Assembly: GCA_949126835.1 (NCBI GenBank)
Contig: OX421495.1
Coordinates: forward strand, 30,160,171 to 30,224,170
Direction of reading: 5' to 3'
Length of the DNA stretch: 64,000 nucleotides
From: Anisus vortex
Lineage: Eukaryota > Mollusca > Gastropoda > Planorbidae
The notes under the pieces were generated by a model. That model saw only the letters and a program-made list of their open reading frames with translations, had not been told where the DNA came from and searched no databases. The position numbers and the translations under genes are program-made. Within the stretch, counting starts at the first letter, position 1. Every line of letters begins with the position of its first letter. Below, in pieces: positions 28,301 to 43,300 of the stretch.

Positions 28301-31300
28301 CACGCTGATTGATTTAGAAGTCCTCCTAGTTTGGAACACTGTTAGCAAAAGGTTGCCGATCCCTGCACGATAGGACATAAATCATCAATCAACAGTGAGA
28401 GTCACTTTTCCCATTTTACACATCTTTGTAATATTATTTACAAGATCAATACTGTAGCGGAGGAACAATTACAGTAATTTAAACTACGAACTATGTACTT
28501 GATTAAAGTATTTTTGTAATAGACCTTTAAGGATGTGATTGAAAAGATTACACTCTAATGGCAAATGGTAACACTTATAACAGTTTCACAAAATAAATCA
28601 TCTAGATTATGACTAGTGTTAGAAAAAAATGTAGGGCGGGGGGGGGGGGGCAGAAAAGATCTAGTACCGGCATCTTTTTTTTCTCTCGAGCGCCCTGCTG
28701 GGGACTGGGGGCATTACATACACATGTATTCATGTATAGGCCAACACCTATAGGCCTACACCTTTATATATATATAGATATACACAAAGACACTCGAATG
28801 CCTGTAGTGTACTCAAAGACACTGACAATCACTATTGTAAATTTCTTTGAAATGCTTTAAAAATAAAATTATGGTTTTACTATCACTTTTACTTAGTGGC
28901 AATTTAAAACAAATTATTTTGCTGTGAAAAGATCATTATACTTGACCTTTGACCTAAAGGCAGCCATATTTAACGAGCACCACATCGAAGTTGATAGTAC
29001 ATTGTTGCCTTGATCCACTTCTCATCCAATAAATTCTTGGATTAGCTTCCCATTTCAAGAGATCAAAAACAAATTACTCCCATGAGAGCCGCACACCTCC
29101 ACACGCCTCTGTTGGTAGCATAAATATTTATAGGAGGGCGTCTCAGCAGCTCGACCCCCGGCACACACCACCCATCCCTCCATTTTTGTCTTTGGCCTAG
29201 TTTTAATTTCATATGTAAACAGCTGGTTAAACATGTTCATCATGTAATGGAGTAACTCACCACTACAAATACTGCACTAATAACGAAGTGAATATAACTC
29301 ACCACTACAAATACTGCACTTAAAACGAAGTGAATATAACTCACCACTACAAATACTGCAGTAAAAACGAAGTGAATATAACTCACCACTACAAACAATA
29401 ACGAGGTGAATATAACTCACCGCTACAAATACTGCACTAATAACGAAGTGAATATAACTCACCACTACTAATACTGCACTAATAACGAAGTGAATATAAC
29501 TCACTACTACAAATGCTGCACTAATAACGAAGTGAATATAACTCACTACTACAAATGCTGCACTAATAAGGAATTGAATATCTCACCACTACAAATACTG
29601 CACTAAAAGCGAAGTGAATATAACTCACTACTACAAATACTGCACTAATAACGAAGTGAATATAACTCACCACTACAAATACTGCACTAATAACGAAGTG
29701 AATATAACTCACCACTACAAACAATAACGAGGTGAATATAACTCACCGCTACAAATACTGCACTAATAACGAAGTGAATATAACTCACCACTACTAATAC
29801 TGCACTAATAACGAAGTGAATATAACTCACTACTACAAATGCTGCACTAATAACGAAGTGAATATAACTCACTACTACAAATGCTGCACTAGAAACGAAG
29901 TGAATATCTCACCACTACAAATACTGCACTAATAACGAAGTGAATATAACTCACCACTACAAATACTGCACTAATAACGAAGTGAATATAACTCACCACT
30001 ACAATACTGCACTAATAACGAAGTAAATACAGTTACTGACATGTTTCTTGTTTTCTTGTAATCGGTAGCTGGTACAAGGTGCATTTTGGATAGAAGATCT
30101 TTTAATGTTTTTATATAGACCAGTGGCGAACACAGTTTTTTTCTTGGTCCTGAACTGTTTTCTATGTTGACGGGATTAAAATATGAGTATTAATGAACTC
30201 AAGTATTTAGAACATAATAGTTGGTATTAAAATCCTTCACCCATTGTTCCTCCACCATCTCCCTACTTCAAAGAACACTATATCTCCATGCTGATTGTTT
30301 GTATATAAAGAAATATTTACAACATAACCTGTTAAAACCATATTGCAAGAGGACTAATACAACTTCTTGAATCAATTAGCTAAAGTTCACAATATGATGA
30401 TAAGTATTCATTGAATCGGATTGTTATTTGCTATACATATATAGACTCTAGTTATTGTGTTAAGTCAGAAAAGCATGCAAAATTTCCAAATCAAAAATTA
30501 AATATATTGAAACAACTGCGTCTAGATTCTAGATTGAGCCATACCTTGACAAATGTATTTTTAGATTTTTCTTGTTTCATCGATTGACTATCAGCTCTGT
30601 TTCTAAAAACTAAGTGTGGCGCAGTGTGATAACTGTGAGGTTTTATTTTGGTGTGGTGTGTGTTATTTGTAAAGCTTGTTTGGTGCCATTTAATTTGAAC
30701 AGTGGCTTTGTTGGCTCTGTGTTGGTACTGTGTACTGGCATGTGTCGGTATTGTGTGTATTGTGTGGTGCTTTGTGTGTATTGTGTGGTGCTATGTGTGT
30801 ATTGTGTGGTGCTATGTGTGTATTGTGTGGTGCTATGTGTGTATTGTGTGGTGCTATGTGTGTATTGTGTGGTGCTATGTGTGTATTGTGTGGTGCTTTG
30901 TGTGTTTTGTGTGGTGCTATGTGGGTATTGTGTGGTGCTATGTGTGTATTGTGTGGTTCTATGTGTGTATTGTGTGGTTCTATGTGTGTATTGTGTGGTG
31001 CTATGTGTGTATTGTGTGGTGCTATGTGTGTATTGTGTGGTTCTATGTGTGTATTATGTGGTGCTATGTGTGTATTGTGTGGTGCTATGTGTGTATTGTG
31101 GAAATAATTTAAAGCTATTTTATCATCGTTTTTCAGGACTAATTATTTCTCACTCCCCAGTCTCTTATATCGAAGCAAATCACTGCCCAATCACTGCCCA
31201 ATCACTGCACAATCACTGCGAAGTCACTGCACAATTACTGCCCAATCACTGCCCAGCCACTGCCCAATCACTGCATCTTGCCCTCCTCCCTTTCTCTGAT

Positions 31301-34300
31301 GAGCCATACTCATCATGTCCTCTCTAGCTTCCCCCCACAGTCTTTCATTCTATCACTCACTCAGCACACACAGTGTGCACACACATACAGTTGCTTGATA
31401 CCAATATGTTATACATTACAGACAGATATTCCCATACAGTTGCTTGATACCAATATGTTATACATTACAGACAGATATTCCCATACAGTTGCTTGATACC
31501 AATATGTTATACATTACAGACAGATATTCCCATACAGTTGCTTGATACCAATATGTTATACATTACAGACAGATATTCCCATACAGTGGCTTGATACCAA
31601 TATGTTATACATTACAGACATATATTCCCATACAGTGGCTTGATACCAATATGTTATACATTACAGACAGATATTCCCATTCAAACAACTGTACTAAATA
31701 GATCTGTGCTGGGAGATTGAGGGGAGGGAGGAGGGGAATGATTTACGTTTTAAACTAATGATTCCCCAGGTCAGTATCTTGTAAATTATCCACAGTAAAT
31801 ACCCACTCTCCGCCCTTCCCCCCCCCCAGCTTCCAGACAGCCGGTCGGACCCCGGGCATTCTATACAACGTTCCTTCCCAGCCGTTAATTGGAATATCTG
31901 ATTTGTGAGGGTTTCCCATTGTGTTGGATGTCAGCACCTATCCCCCCTCCCCACACACACACATTTAACCATGAAGGAATAAGTTACTTTACTTTTATTT
32001 ACTATTAAATATTACTTCTACAAATCCTGGTGTTATGGAGATGGTATTTCCCAGCAATCGGGCATCTTTTCTTCTGACTATTGATAATTAATACAGTTGT
32101 GTTTTATATTTAAATTTGTTATTGTATATTGTCAATATAAAAGTATACGTATATAAACTATATAACTATTAATTATACATAGAACTATACACGAACACAA
32201 TATGGAAGGAAATAGTTTATCGAGCGTTGAATCGACATTCTATTATTCCAAATTTTAATTGGTTTGAAATGAACAATTAAATTTTCTTCAAACAAATGAT
32301 ACGTGAAAACGTATTAATGAACACCTGGTTCGAATTCTAATTTTTCAAATTTGTCAGGGTTCATACGGCCTAGGAAAGTTTGGGGAAAATTGTATTTATT
32401 TTTGTTTTCATTTTCGAGAAAACTGGTAAAGTTAGTAAATGTTACCAAAATGGAAAAAGACAGCGTGAAAAATACGTGTTTACTTTTTTTTTTAAAGTGA
32501 ATAACCATGTAGGCCTAGATATCTAGTTCAGCTGAGAAGTTGTTAATAAAACTCACATCTATTTTTTTCGTATGTAATAGATAAATACAGCCTTAAACTT
32601 TTTTTTTCAATTACCTATAGATCGATACACTGCCAGTTAACATTAAGGTCGGTAAAAATTAGATTGTGATTTATTTTTAAAACTTTGTGAAAAGAGTGTC
32701 AATTTAAAATGATTTGAGAATAAGAACCCTGACTGTACAAGTATTCCAGTAGTTTATCCACTTTTGTTTTTATTTACATTTCATTTTCTAACTTATGAAA
32801 CTTTTCTTATATTTTCTTATATATAGTTTACGTAGCCTGTGTGATTTGTCAGTATTTTGAATCAATTATAAACCATCGACACGATAACAGAATTTAAGGG
32901 AACATTTGAAATCTACAAGGATTATTTTGTATTTAAACATATTACACGCGGTGGTAATCATACAATTGGCTTAGGAGGGTTTCAAAAATAGAAAATGACC
33001 TTTTCACCTGAAGTTTAGGTCCATTCATCTAAATTGAACAATTAGAAGTCAGCCAAATAAAAGTTTTTATTCCTAACGGTAATTTCTCCCTGAAAGAATA
33101 CTACTTGAATGATATTTCTCTTTGATTATTTGCCAGTTTGCTGTTCAGCCATCTGGAATTAATTCCCACAGCACGTGGCATAGTGGAGTGTGGAGGGTGT
33201 GTGTGGAGGGGGAGTGTGTCTTTCATCTGTTGCTAGACATGCTTTGTGATGCTCATTCTGGTTGTAGGCAGTTATTGATTCGCCCTTGACCCTTCTTTCT
33301 CTCACACCCTCTCTCCCTTCCTCTCACTCCCTCTCAATCCCCCTCCCTCCCTACACATCTCTCCCCTCCTTCCTGTTTGACAGGCTTCTCTAATAAATGA
33401 CCTTTCTTGCAGGCGGGAAGGGCTTAAAGCAAAGACAGTTTCAGGAATTGATTTTTTCGGCGTTTTTTGTTTTGTTTAGATTTCCTAGGGACCTACGAGA
33501 GATACGTTGAGAAGTCTTTGCTGATTGTGTAATTACCCTCGTTGCAGCCTCAATCATAGATGTCAATGTAATCTATAAGTTACACAAATGTGTTTAATGA
33601 ATGAAATTATATCTAACTATTGTTTATCTATGGAAACAACGCATGTTAAGAGTTACCTGAACCCAGATAACCACCTCTATATATAATAAAGACAATGGGA
33701 AATTTGTACGTCTCTGTTTGCATCTGTTGATTTTAATAGACAATATGCCATTGGCATTATGTGGCTATTACATAAAGGTTTCTTCATAGATTAAAACACT
33801 GTTCAGTTCATATCATTGTGAATTAAACCATTATATTATTTAGCTCTCTCCTTTTAAAATATGTTGAAATAAATGACATTAACTTGTGTGTATACTATAT
33901 AATGATTTATGTTATGTGATGTTTTACCAACATTATGTTTCCGTTCAGTAATTCTACCAACGAAGAGTTGATGTGTTCTACTTTACGAAATGTAGTTGTA
34001 AATGAAGAAACAAGGGATGATTTTGCTTACAGCGCTTAACAGGGGAGAGAAGTCATATGGTTCGGATAATCAGGGAAGATAATTCATCGCTCATCCGCTG
34101 TGAATTTCCGCGGGTCTGCCTGTCTGCCGTGAGTCTTTCAGCCAGACGCAGTACCAGTTTTTTTGTTACTTTTTTTTTCCTCTAGAAAAAAGTACCTGGA
34201 GACTGTAGACCCGGCTCTTGGGTCCGACCCCACGGCCAAACATCCGTTGCCACACGGGGGCACGTTTATGTTTTGCTTTCCGCAAGGTTGCAGCAAAACA

Positions 34301-37300
34301 AAGGTAAGTCTAGGTGTCGGGTAACCTAGACATGTGGTGGAATGGGGGTGTAGGGGGTCCAGGCAGTAAGAGTACACAGTTGGTGTATGAAATATATTGG
34401 TACAAAAATGATTGGTCGAGACAGTGAGAGTACACAGTCGATGTATGAAATATATTGGTACAATAATGATTGGTCGAGACAGTGAGAGTACACAGTCGAT
34501 GTATGAAATATATTGGTACAATAATGATTGGTCCGTGCAGTGAGAATACACAGTTGATGTATGAAATATATTGGTACAATAATGATTGGTCGAGACAGTG
34601 AGAGTACACAGTCGATGTATGAAATATATTGGTACAATAATGATTGGTCGAGACAGTGAGAGTACACAGTCGATGTATGAAATATATTGGTACAATAATG
34701 ATTGGTCCGTGCAGTGAGAATACACAGTTGATGTATGAAATATATTGGTACAATAATGATTGGTCGAGACAGTGAGAGTACACAGTCGATGTATGAAATA
34801 TATTGGTACAATAATGATTGGTCGAGACAGTGAGAGTACACAGTCGCTGTATGAAATATATTGGTACAATAATGATTGGTCCGTGCAGTGCGAGTACACA
34901 GTTGATGTATGAAATTCAAATATATTGGTACAATAATGATTGGTCGAGACAGTGAGAGTACACAGTTTATGTATGAAATATATTGGTACAATAATGATTG
35001 GTCCGTGCAGTGAGAATACACAGTTGATGTATGAAATATATTGGTACAATAATGATTGGTCGAGACAGTGAGAGTACACATACGATGTATGAAATATATT
35101 GGTACAATAATGATTGGTCCGTGCAGTGAGAATACACAGTTGATGTATGAAATATATTGGTACAATAATGATTGGTCCGTGCAGTGCGAGTACACAGTTG
35201 ATGTATGAAATATATTGGTACAATAATGATTGGTCGAGACAGTGAGAGTACACATACGGTGTATGAAATATATTGGTACAATAATGATTGGTCGAGACAG
35301 TGAGAGTACACATACGGTGTATGAAATATATTGGTACAATAATGATTGGTCGAGACAGTGAGAGTACACATACGGTGTATGAAATATATTGGTACAATAA
35401 TGATTGGTTGAGACAGTGAGAGTACACAGTTGATGTATGAAATATATTGGTACAATAATGATTGGTCGAGACAGTGAGAGTACACATACGGTGTATGAAA
35501 TATATTGGTACAATAATGATTGGTCCGTACAGTGAGAGTACACAGTTGATGTATGAAATATATTGGTACAATAATGATTGGTCGAGACAGTGAGAGTACA
35601 CATACGGTGTATGAAATATATTGGTACAATAATGATTGGTTGAGACAGTGAGAGTACACATACGGTGTATGAAATATATTGGTACAATAATGATTGGTTG
35701 AGACAGTGAGCGTACACATACGGTGTATGAAATATATTGGTACAATAATGATTGGTTGAGACAGTGAGAGTACACATACGGTGTATGAAATATATTGGTA
35801 CAATAATGATTGGTCCGTGCAGTGAGAGTACACAGTTGATGTCTGAAATATATTGGTACAATAATGATTGGTCGAGACAGTGAGAGTACACATACGGTGT
35901 ATGAAATATATTGGTACAATAATGATTGGTTGAGACAGTGAGAGTACACATACGGTGTATGAAATATATTGGTACAATAATGATTGGTTGAGACAGTGAG
36001 CGTACACATACGGTGTATGAAATATATTGGTACAATAATGATTGGTTGAGACAGTGAGAGTACACATACGGTGTATGAAATATATTGGTACAATAATGAT
36101 TGGTCCGTGCAGTGAGAGTACACAGTTGATGTATGAAATATATTGGTACAATAATGATTGGTCCGTGCAGTGAGAGTACACAGTTGATGTATGAAATATA
36201 TTGGTACAATAATGATTGGTTGAGACAGTGAGAGTACACAGTCGCTGTATGAAATATATTGGTACAATAATGATTCGTCCGTGCACTGAGAGTACACAGT
36301 TGATGTCTGAAATATATTGGTACAATAATGATTCGTCCGTGCAGTGAGAGTACACAGTTGATGTCTGAAATATATTGGTACAATAATGATTCGTCCGTGC
36401 AGTGAGAGTACACAGTCGCTGTATGAAATATATTGGTACAATAATGATTCGTCCGTGCAGTGAGAGTACACAGTTGATGTCTGAAATATATTGGTACAAT
36501 AATGATTCGTCCGTGCACTGAGAGTACACAGTCGCTGTATGAAATATATTGGTATAATAATGATTGGTCAGGGCAGTGAGAATAAAGGATATTAAGTATT
36601 TGTATATGACATATATGAGTATATGGTTGGTGTATTTGGTTTTGTACATGAAGGAGCATTATATATTCCACAGGTCTATGACTCTATTGTGTTCTTTTGT
36701 TTAGATGGAGAGTAAAACGGTTGACAATTTTTCTCTCCCTCCCTCCCCCTCTCTCTCTCGCTCTTATTCTGTCTATGTGTCTCTCGCCATGATTATCTCT
36801 CTTTGTTACTGTTTCGTTCTCTGTGTCAGTGGCGTAGCTAGGGGAGGGGGGGGGTCCTAATTCGAAGGTCCCCCCGGGCCCCTACTTGAGGGGGGCCCCC
36901 AAAGGAGTGTCCGAATTTTTTTTTTTACATTTAATAAATATTATTTTCCCACACTTGCAATCAATTTTTTTATTGACAAATTTTACACCCCTATTTTATA
37001 ATTTTCTTGCCATCAATTTTCCCACCCTTCCAATCAATTTTCCCATCCTTGCCATCAATTTTCCCATCCTTGCGATCAATTTTCCCACCCTTCCAATCAA
37101 CTTTCCCACCCTTCCAATCAATTTTCCCACCCTTCCAATCAATTTTCCTATCCTTGCGATCAATTTTCCCATCCTTGCGATCAACTTTCCTATCCTTGCC
37201 ATCAATTTTCCCATCCGTGCGATCAATTTTCCCACCCTTCCAATCAATTTTCCTATCCTTGCGATCAATTTTCCCATCCTTGCGATCAACTTTCCTATCC

Positions 37301-40300
37301 TTGCCATCAATTTTCCCATCCTTGCGATCAATTTTCCCACCCTTCCAATCAATTTTCCCATCCTTGCCATCAATTTTCCCATCCTTGCGATCAATTTTCC
37401 CACCCTTCCAATCAACTTTCCCACCCTTCCAATCAATTTTCCCACCCTTCCAATCAATTTTCCTATCCTTGCGATCAATTTTCCCATCCTTGCGATCAAC
37501 TTTCCTATCCTTGCCATCAATTTTCCCATCCTTGCGATCAATTTTCCCACCCTTCCAATCAATTTTCCTATCCTTGCCATCAATTTTCCCATCCTTGCGA
37601 TCAATTTTCCCACCCTTCCAATCAACTTTCCCACCCTTCCAATCAATTTTCCCACCCTTCCAATCAATTTTCCTATCCTTGCGATCAATTTTCCCACCCT
37701 TCCAATCAATTTTCCCATCCTTGCCATCAATTTTCCCATCCTTGCGATCAATTTTCCCACCCTTCCAATCAACTTTCCCACCCTTCCAATCAATTTTCCC
37801 ACCCTTCCAATCAATTTTCCTATCCTTGCGATCAATTTTCCAACCCTTCCAATCAATTTTCCTATCCTTGCGATCAATTTTCCCACCCTTCCAATCAACT
37901 TTCCCACCCTTCCAATCAATTTTCCCACCCTTCCAATCAATTTTCCCACCCTTCCAATCAATTTTCCTATCCTTGCGATCAATTTTCCCACCCTTCCAAT
38001 CAATTTTCCTATCCTTGCGATCAATTTTCCCACCCTTCCAATCAATTTTCCCACCCTTCCAATCAATTTTCCTATCCTTGCGATCAATTTTCCCACCCTT
38101 CCAATCAATTTTCCCACCCTTCCAATCAATTTTCCCACCCTTCCAATCAACTTTCCCATCCTTGCGATCAATTTTGCAATAAAAATTTTACCCCTTATTT
38201 TATTGTAAAAACATACTCAAAATAAATGTTAATACAGGTTTATTTCATTTAAAAAATTACGCTCTTATAAGGATCGTGCAAATTCTAAAATCTCTAATGA
38301 AAATAGAGAAAAAATGTTAAACAAGATAAGGCAAGGCATGTCTACTAAAGGCAAGGCATGTCTACTAAAGGCAAGGCATGTCTACTAAAGGCAAGGCATG
38401 TCTACTAAAGGCAAGGCATGTCTACTAAAGCTATTTACGATGCTTTAGAGTTAAACTATTGGGCCGTTTTAAAAGAAATTTATAATTATAAAAAAAAACC
38501 GGGTCAAATTGTTGTTAAACAAAAGGAAGGGAATAGGCGTTCAAAGCTTGGTCTAATACATAGAGACCTAATTTGTGCTTTGGTCGATGAGAACTGCTTA
38601 TTAACGTTGAATGAGTAAAGTGATAATGTTCTTGAAAAATTTTCATTTCAAGTTTTTCATAGTACAATTGACCGATGTCTAAGGTCATTTTACTATTCAC
38701 AGTAGTTCCAGAACCACGAAACAATGAGATAACCATTGAAAAACGGTTTATTTATGCTCAGAAGTAGTAGTATTCACAGTAGTTCCAGAACCTCGAAACA
38801 ATGAGATAACCATTGAAAAACGGTTTATTTATGCTCAGAAGTAGTAGTATTCACAGTAGTTCCAGAACCTCGAAACAATGAGATAACCATTGAAAAACGG
38901 TTTATTTATGCTCAGAAGGTAGGAGAGTATGAAGTAACTCATAGTGCTGAATGATTCAATGAGTCTTAATAATTTTTTTGTAAAATTTTACTGATATACT
39001 GTACCAATTTGAATGTAGAGTTATATATTTCTTAAGTACTTTATCTCATGTCTTAATGTCAAATTTCAAAATGCAGGGGCCCCTAAAGAGGCCAAGCCCC
39101 CCGGGCCCCCAATTCCTAGCTACGCCACTGCTCTGTCACAACTTTCAAACTCCATCTACTTCGCCCAATGACGTGCGTGCCCAAACACATATTTTCTGTT
39201 TTTATAAGTCTACATACTACTGTATATTACGAGTCAAAAATACTAAAGTATCTGAACATTCTTAAATATCAATGGCTCGAACTTAGTTTTTTATGCAAAC
39301 CAATCATGTGTTAAATTCAAACCAATCATGTGTTAAGTTCAAACCAATCATGTGTTCAATTCAAACCAATCATGTGTTAAATTCAAACCAATCATGTGTT
39401 CAATTCAAACCAATCATGTGTTCAATTCAAACCAATCATGTGTTCAATTCAAACCAATCATGTGTTCAATTCAAACCAATCATGTGTTAAATTCAAACCA
39501 ATCATGTGTTCAATTCAAACCAATCATGTGTTAAATTCAAACCAATCATGTGTTAAATTCAAACCAATCATGTATTAAATTCAAACCAATCATGTGTTCA
39601 ATTCAAACCAATCATGTGTTCAATTCAAACCAATCATGTGTTAAATTCAAACCAATCATGTGTTAAGTTCAAACCAATCATGTGTTAAGTTCAAACCAAT
39701 CATGTATTAAATTCTAACTAATCATGTGTTAAATTCAAACCAATCATGTGTTAAATTCAAACCAATCATGTGTTAAATTCAAAAGAAAAAAATATTTTGA
39801 TTGTTATTTCATTCAACAAAGTAGAAACAATCATTTTGATTCTTTACATTAACTTCAGATCATTACATCTGTCAAACTTTCAGTTTTATTCCACATGAAC
39901 TCACGGATTCTCTAATTAATTCAAGAATACTTTCTTTTGTATGCACCGTGTTGCCTCTGTGTATCACATTCCGTGGTGCAGACTTTTAAATCAAGCTGCT
40001 GCAAACGTAATCTTCTGAAGTTTCTCTTATTGTTTTCTTAGCAGGCCTCCAGAACATTACTCACCCCCTTCCCCACAGACACACTTGAAGATACGCCCAT
40101 GGCTTATATTACAAGTCGCTGCTAATAAGTTGAACGGACTGTGTAATTAGTACACACTAGACACTAGAGTTAGTTCGAGGGGGTGGGGGTAAAAGAAAGG
40201 GGACGGGGAACGTGTGATGGGAGGAAAGGGGTGGGAAAAGATTGGCATAACATTGCTATGCTATAAAACAGTCAATGTTTGTATGTATGTTTGTGTATGG

Positions 40301-43300
40301 TTGTATGTAGTATGTATGTTTGTGTATGGTTGTATGTAGTATGTATGTTTGTGTATGGGGGTGGTTGGGGTTTAGGGAGAGGTTTCTTTCTTCATTAAAT
40401 ACTACGTGTAAATAGAATAGATTATTGTTAGGCCTCATAAAAATTTAAATGTTCATAATTCAAGAATTGAAAGAAAGTATTTCGAAGCTTAGTTGCGTTT
40501 GTCTTTGTATTTAATTACTAGAAATCTACATAGAATCGATGGTTGTTGTAGTATATAGAATGTTGAATGTACTGTAGGAAAATACGAGCATTTTGCTTTA
40601 TATTCCTCGCATGTCTTGGTAGTTATACAACTTGTTCTGATAGCCGTACAGTTTGTTCTGGTAGTGTGACCGTTATTTTGTAATTACTATGTATACAACT
40701 CTCAGGGAGATCACATTATATAATAATAAACAATGAACAAACTGCCGGCTTTTAGTAGAAATGAGAACTCAATATTTAATGTAATTTATGTACAAGATAA
40801 ATTCGAATATATCACAGTTTATATAGCCTAGTCCAAAACACGTCCAGCCACTACCAAATTCTAAGGTCGTCTGTCTTTACTACCAAATCTACGCTACGTT
40901 CAATCTAACTCCTACGTCATTGTTTCTAACGTAAAACGTCACTCGTTTATTCCATACATTAACACCGGGTTAGAGATTATAAAAATTGTCCCATAAAACA
41001 ACTATCTATATTTTAAATCCTCACATTCCCCCATCGACCCTTTAAATTTGTCATACAAATTTCTATATAAAAAAAAATTCTTATCTCCGTCAAATACTTT
41101 GATAAAATATATATCTCTTCAATAATTAGAACTATATGAAAAATGACAATTATCCCAATTTATATTAAAACATGTTATGCAACACAAATTAATAACATAT
41201 AACAAAACCAACGTATTCATCAATATATGTTAACTAATAACTTTCACTAATAGGTCCATAATACATATAATACATATAGGTCCATAAGGTTCCCCAGTAT
41301 ATCCTGTCCTGTATTGATGAAATACACAAACCAATAGTATAAATATCATCAAATCCGAAAACATAACAGTTCATACTGGTCCATGTAATATCATTGCAAC
41401 CTTCCTCTTCTGAACGTCCAACAACACATTCATTGATTATTTCCTAAGTCCTTTGTAGATTATCCATCCTGTAGAGTTTCAACACCTTGATAAAATAGTG
41501 GCAATAATGTCACAACAATAATTACAATGCATTGTTCACAGATACATCTCAAGAATTTACCATTGAATACTTAACCACGAGCTGTCTGTCTGTAAGCAAT
41601 ATAGTGTTGAATTGGTCATAAACCCAAAAAAATGTATAATGTTATCAATAACGTGTTGATCTGTTGATACCTCCATATGTTGATGTCATGACCTTCATTC
41701 CGCGTTGACAATGTAAATGTACCTTAATCATGCAACGACATGACCTTGATTCTATGTTGATTATGTCAATATACCTTGATATAGCGATGACATGACCTCG
41801 ATTCCATGTTTATAATGTCAATATACCTTGATATAGCGATGACATGACCTCGATTCCATGTTGATAATGTCAATATACCTTGATATAGCGATGACAAGAC
41901 CTCGATTCCATGTTGATAATGTCAATATACCTTGATATAGCGATGGCATGACCTCGATTCCATGTTGATAATGTCAATATACCTTGATATAGCGATGACA
42001 AGACCTCGATTCCATGTCAGCACCATAAATGTACTCTTCATATGATGTCTTCATGTTTGCGTTTGATATGGTGTCCATAAAAACCGTTCACGATAATGTG
42101 AGGACGTGATAGAACATCTCTCACTTACAAATGGTACGTTGTGCTTGAATCACCGTGCTTCCGTTGTAGAACCATTTCTCATCCAGAACCTTTGGAAAAA
42201 ATCAACATTTTATTAACACCGTATCTATACTTTATATTTACATAAAAAATAATTTTTAACCGCGTTCCAAACTGGTGATTACGTATCAAACAGCACACCT
42301 TAAACACCACATCTAAACAACAAATTAGTCACCTTTTTTTTTTTCAAACACTTTAATAACCATGAGTGTTTTCCATTTACTATTTACATACTATTATACC
42401 AAATCTATAGTATTGTATCATAGATATTCTCAATTCTTGTTCCTCACCACTACAAAACCAGAATATATATATTTTTCCAAGCCATAATTATACCACAAAT
42501 CCATTCACCATAAACCAGTCCAATGCATAGTCAAAACTAAGTCAATCCTCTGAAATAATAATTCATAAATTACCATTTTTTCTTTACAAAAACCTTGGGT
42601 CTATCAGATTTAAACAAATACCTTTCACCAACTCTTTTAGTATTTTTACTGATACTACAAGATTTAAACCTAACCAATTCCTGACTCACCTTCATTCTTC
42701 TACAACCCTTTTCTGACATACTCTTAATCAAACTCCCACAATTACTTTCCAACATACCACTTACATCTTTTTCTCTTTTCAATAACACTAATTCACAGCA
42801 TATGTTTTCTTCACCTTTATCTCTTTCCATCACTTTCTCTTTTTCATTTGTCTCCATCACCACAAACTTCACTTCATTTTTCTCAAAACACTCTCTACAC
42901 AACAACTTAAAATCATCTTTCTCCTTATGACCATCTTCAATCAACATATCAGACCCCTTTATCTTCTCCTCTTCACAATCTTCACATAACATATCCTGAT
43001 TATCTATAATTGCCATTTCTCCCATCTGACAATCATCAATTCCCATATTGTCCTTCTGACAATCCTTTAGTACACTGTCTTGTACTGACTTACCATTTAA
43101 TACTCTTGTATCAACCTTATCCAATAAACACTTATCATTAAATTCATTATGCACATCACTCATTTCTAAGTGTTTCTCTTTCTCAATCATTGCATGAACT
43201 ATATTCTTATCTATCACTTCCAATGACTCTTTCATAGTAACCACTGACTCTTTACTAATGATCTCTGACTCTTTTCTAATATGTGCCTCTTCTATTTGTA

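Larger units (their letters stand above)
36827..39130. mobile_element. TIR element (hAT-like), 2.3 kb, filled with tandem arrays
   Basis: Perfect 16-bp terminal inverted repeats CAGTGGCGTAGCTAGG (36827-36842 and complement at 39115-39130). Flanks CTCTGTGT and CTCTGTCA match 6 of 8 bases, suggesting a decayed 8-bp duplication. Both subterminal regions are rich in G/C runs around CCCGGGCCCC. The inside carries a 21-bp array, a 20-bp array and a 77-bp array but no recognisable transposase. Confidence 0.7.

Noticed and set aside
30614..31327. 237-codon Cys/Val-rich frame on the + strand
   Set aside because: Comes from a 21-bp TGTG-rich array; all three + frames are open.
34186..34303. Extra DAAM exon between exons 2 and 3
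   Set aside because: Length 118 would shift the frame between two phase-0 exons, and no DAAM protein has a matching segment that I know of; kept only as an orphan candidate exon.
34138..36671. Overlapping open frames of 560-781 codons on the - strand
   Set aside because: They are produced by a stop-free 58-bp tandem array; no protein-like complexity and several overlapping frames are equally open.
36886..38208. 440-codon (+) and 391-codon (- and +) frames
   Set aside because: By-product of a 21-bp array (multiple of three) that is open in several frames on both strands.
38418..38618. 66-codon + strand frame inside the TIR element
   Set aside because: Looks protein-like (Lys-rich, helical) but not recognised as transposase and starts within a 20-bp array; too little support to call.
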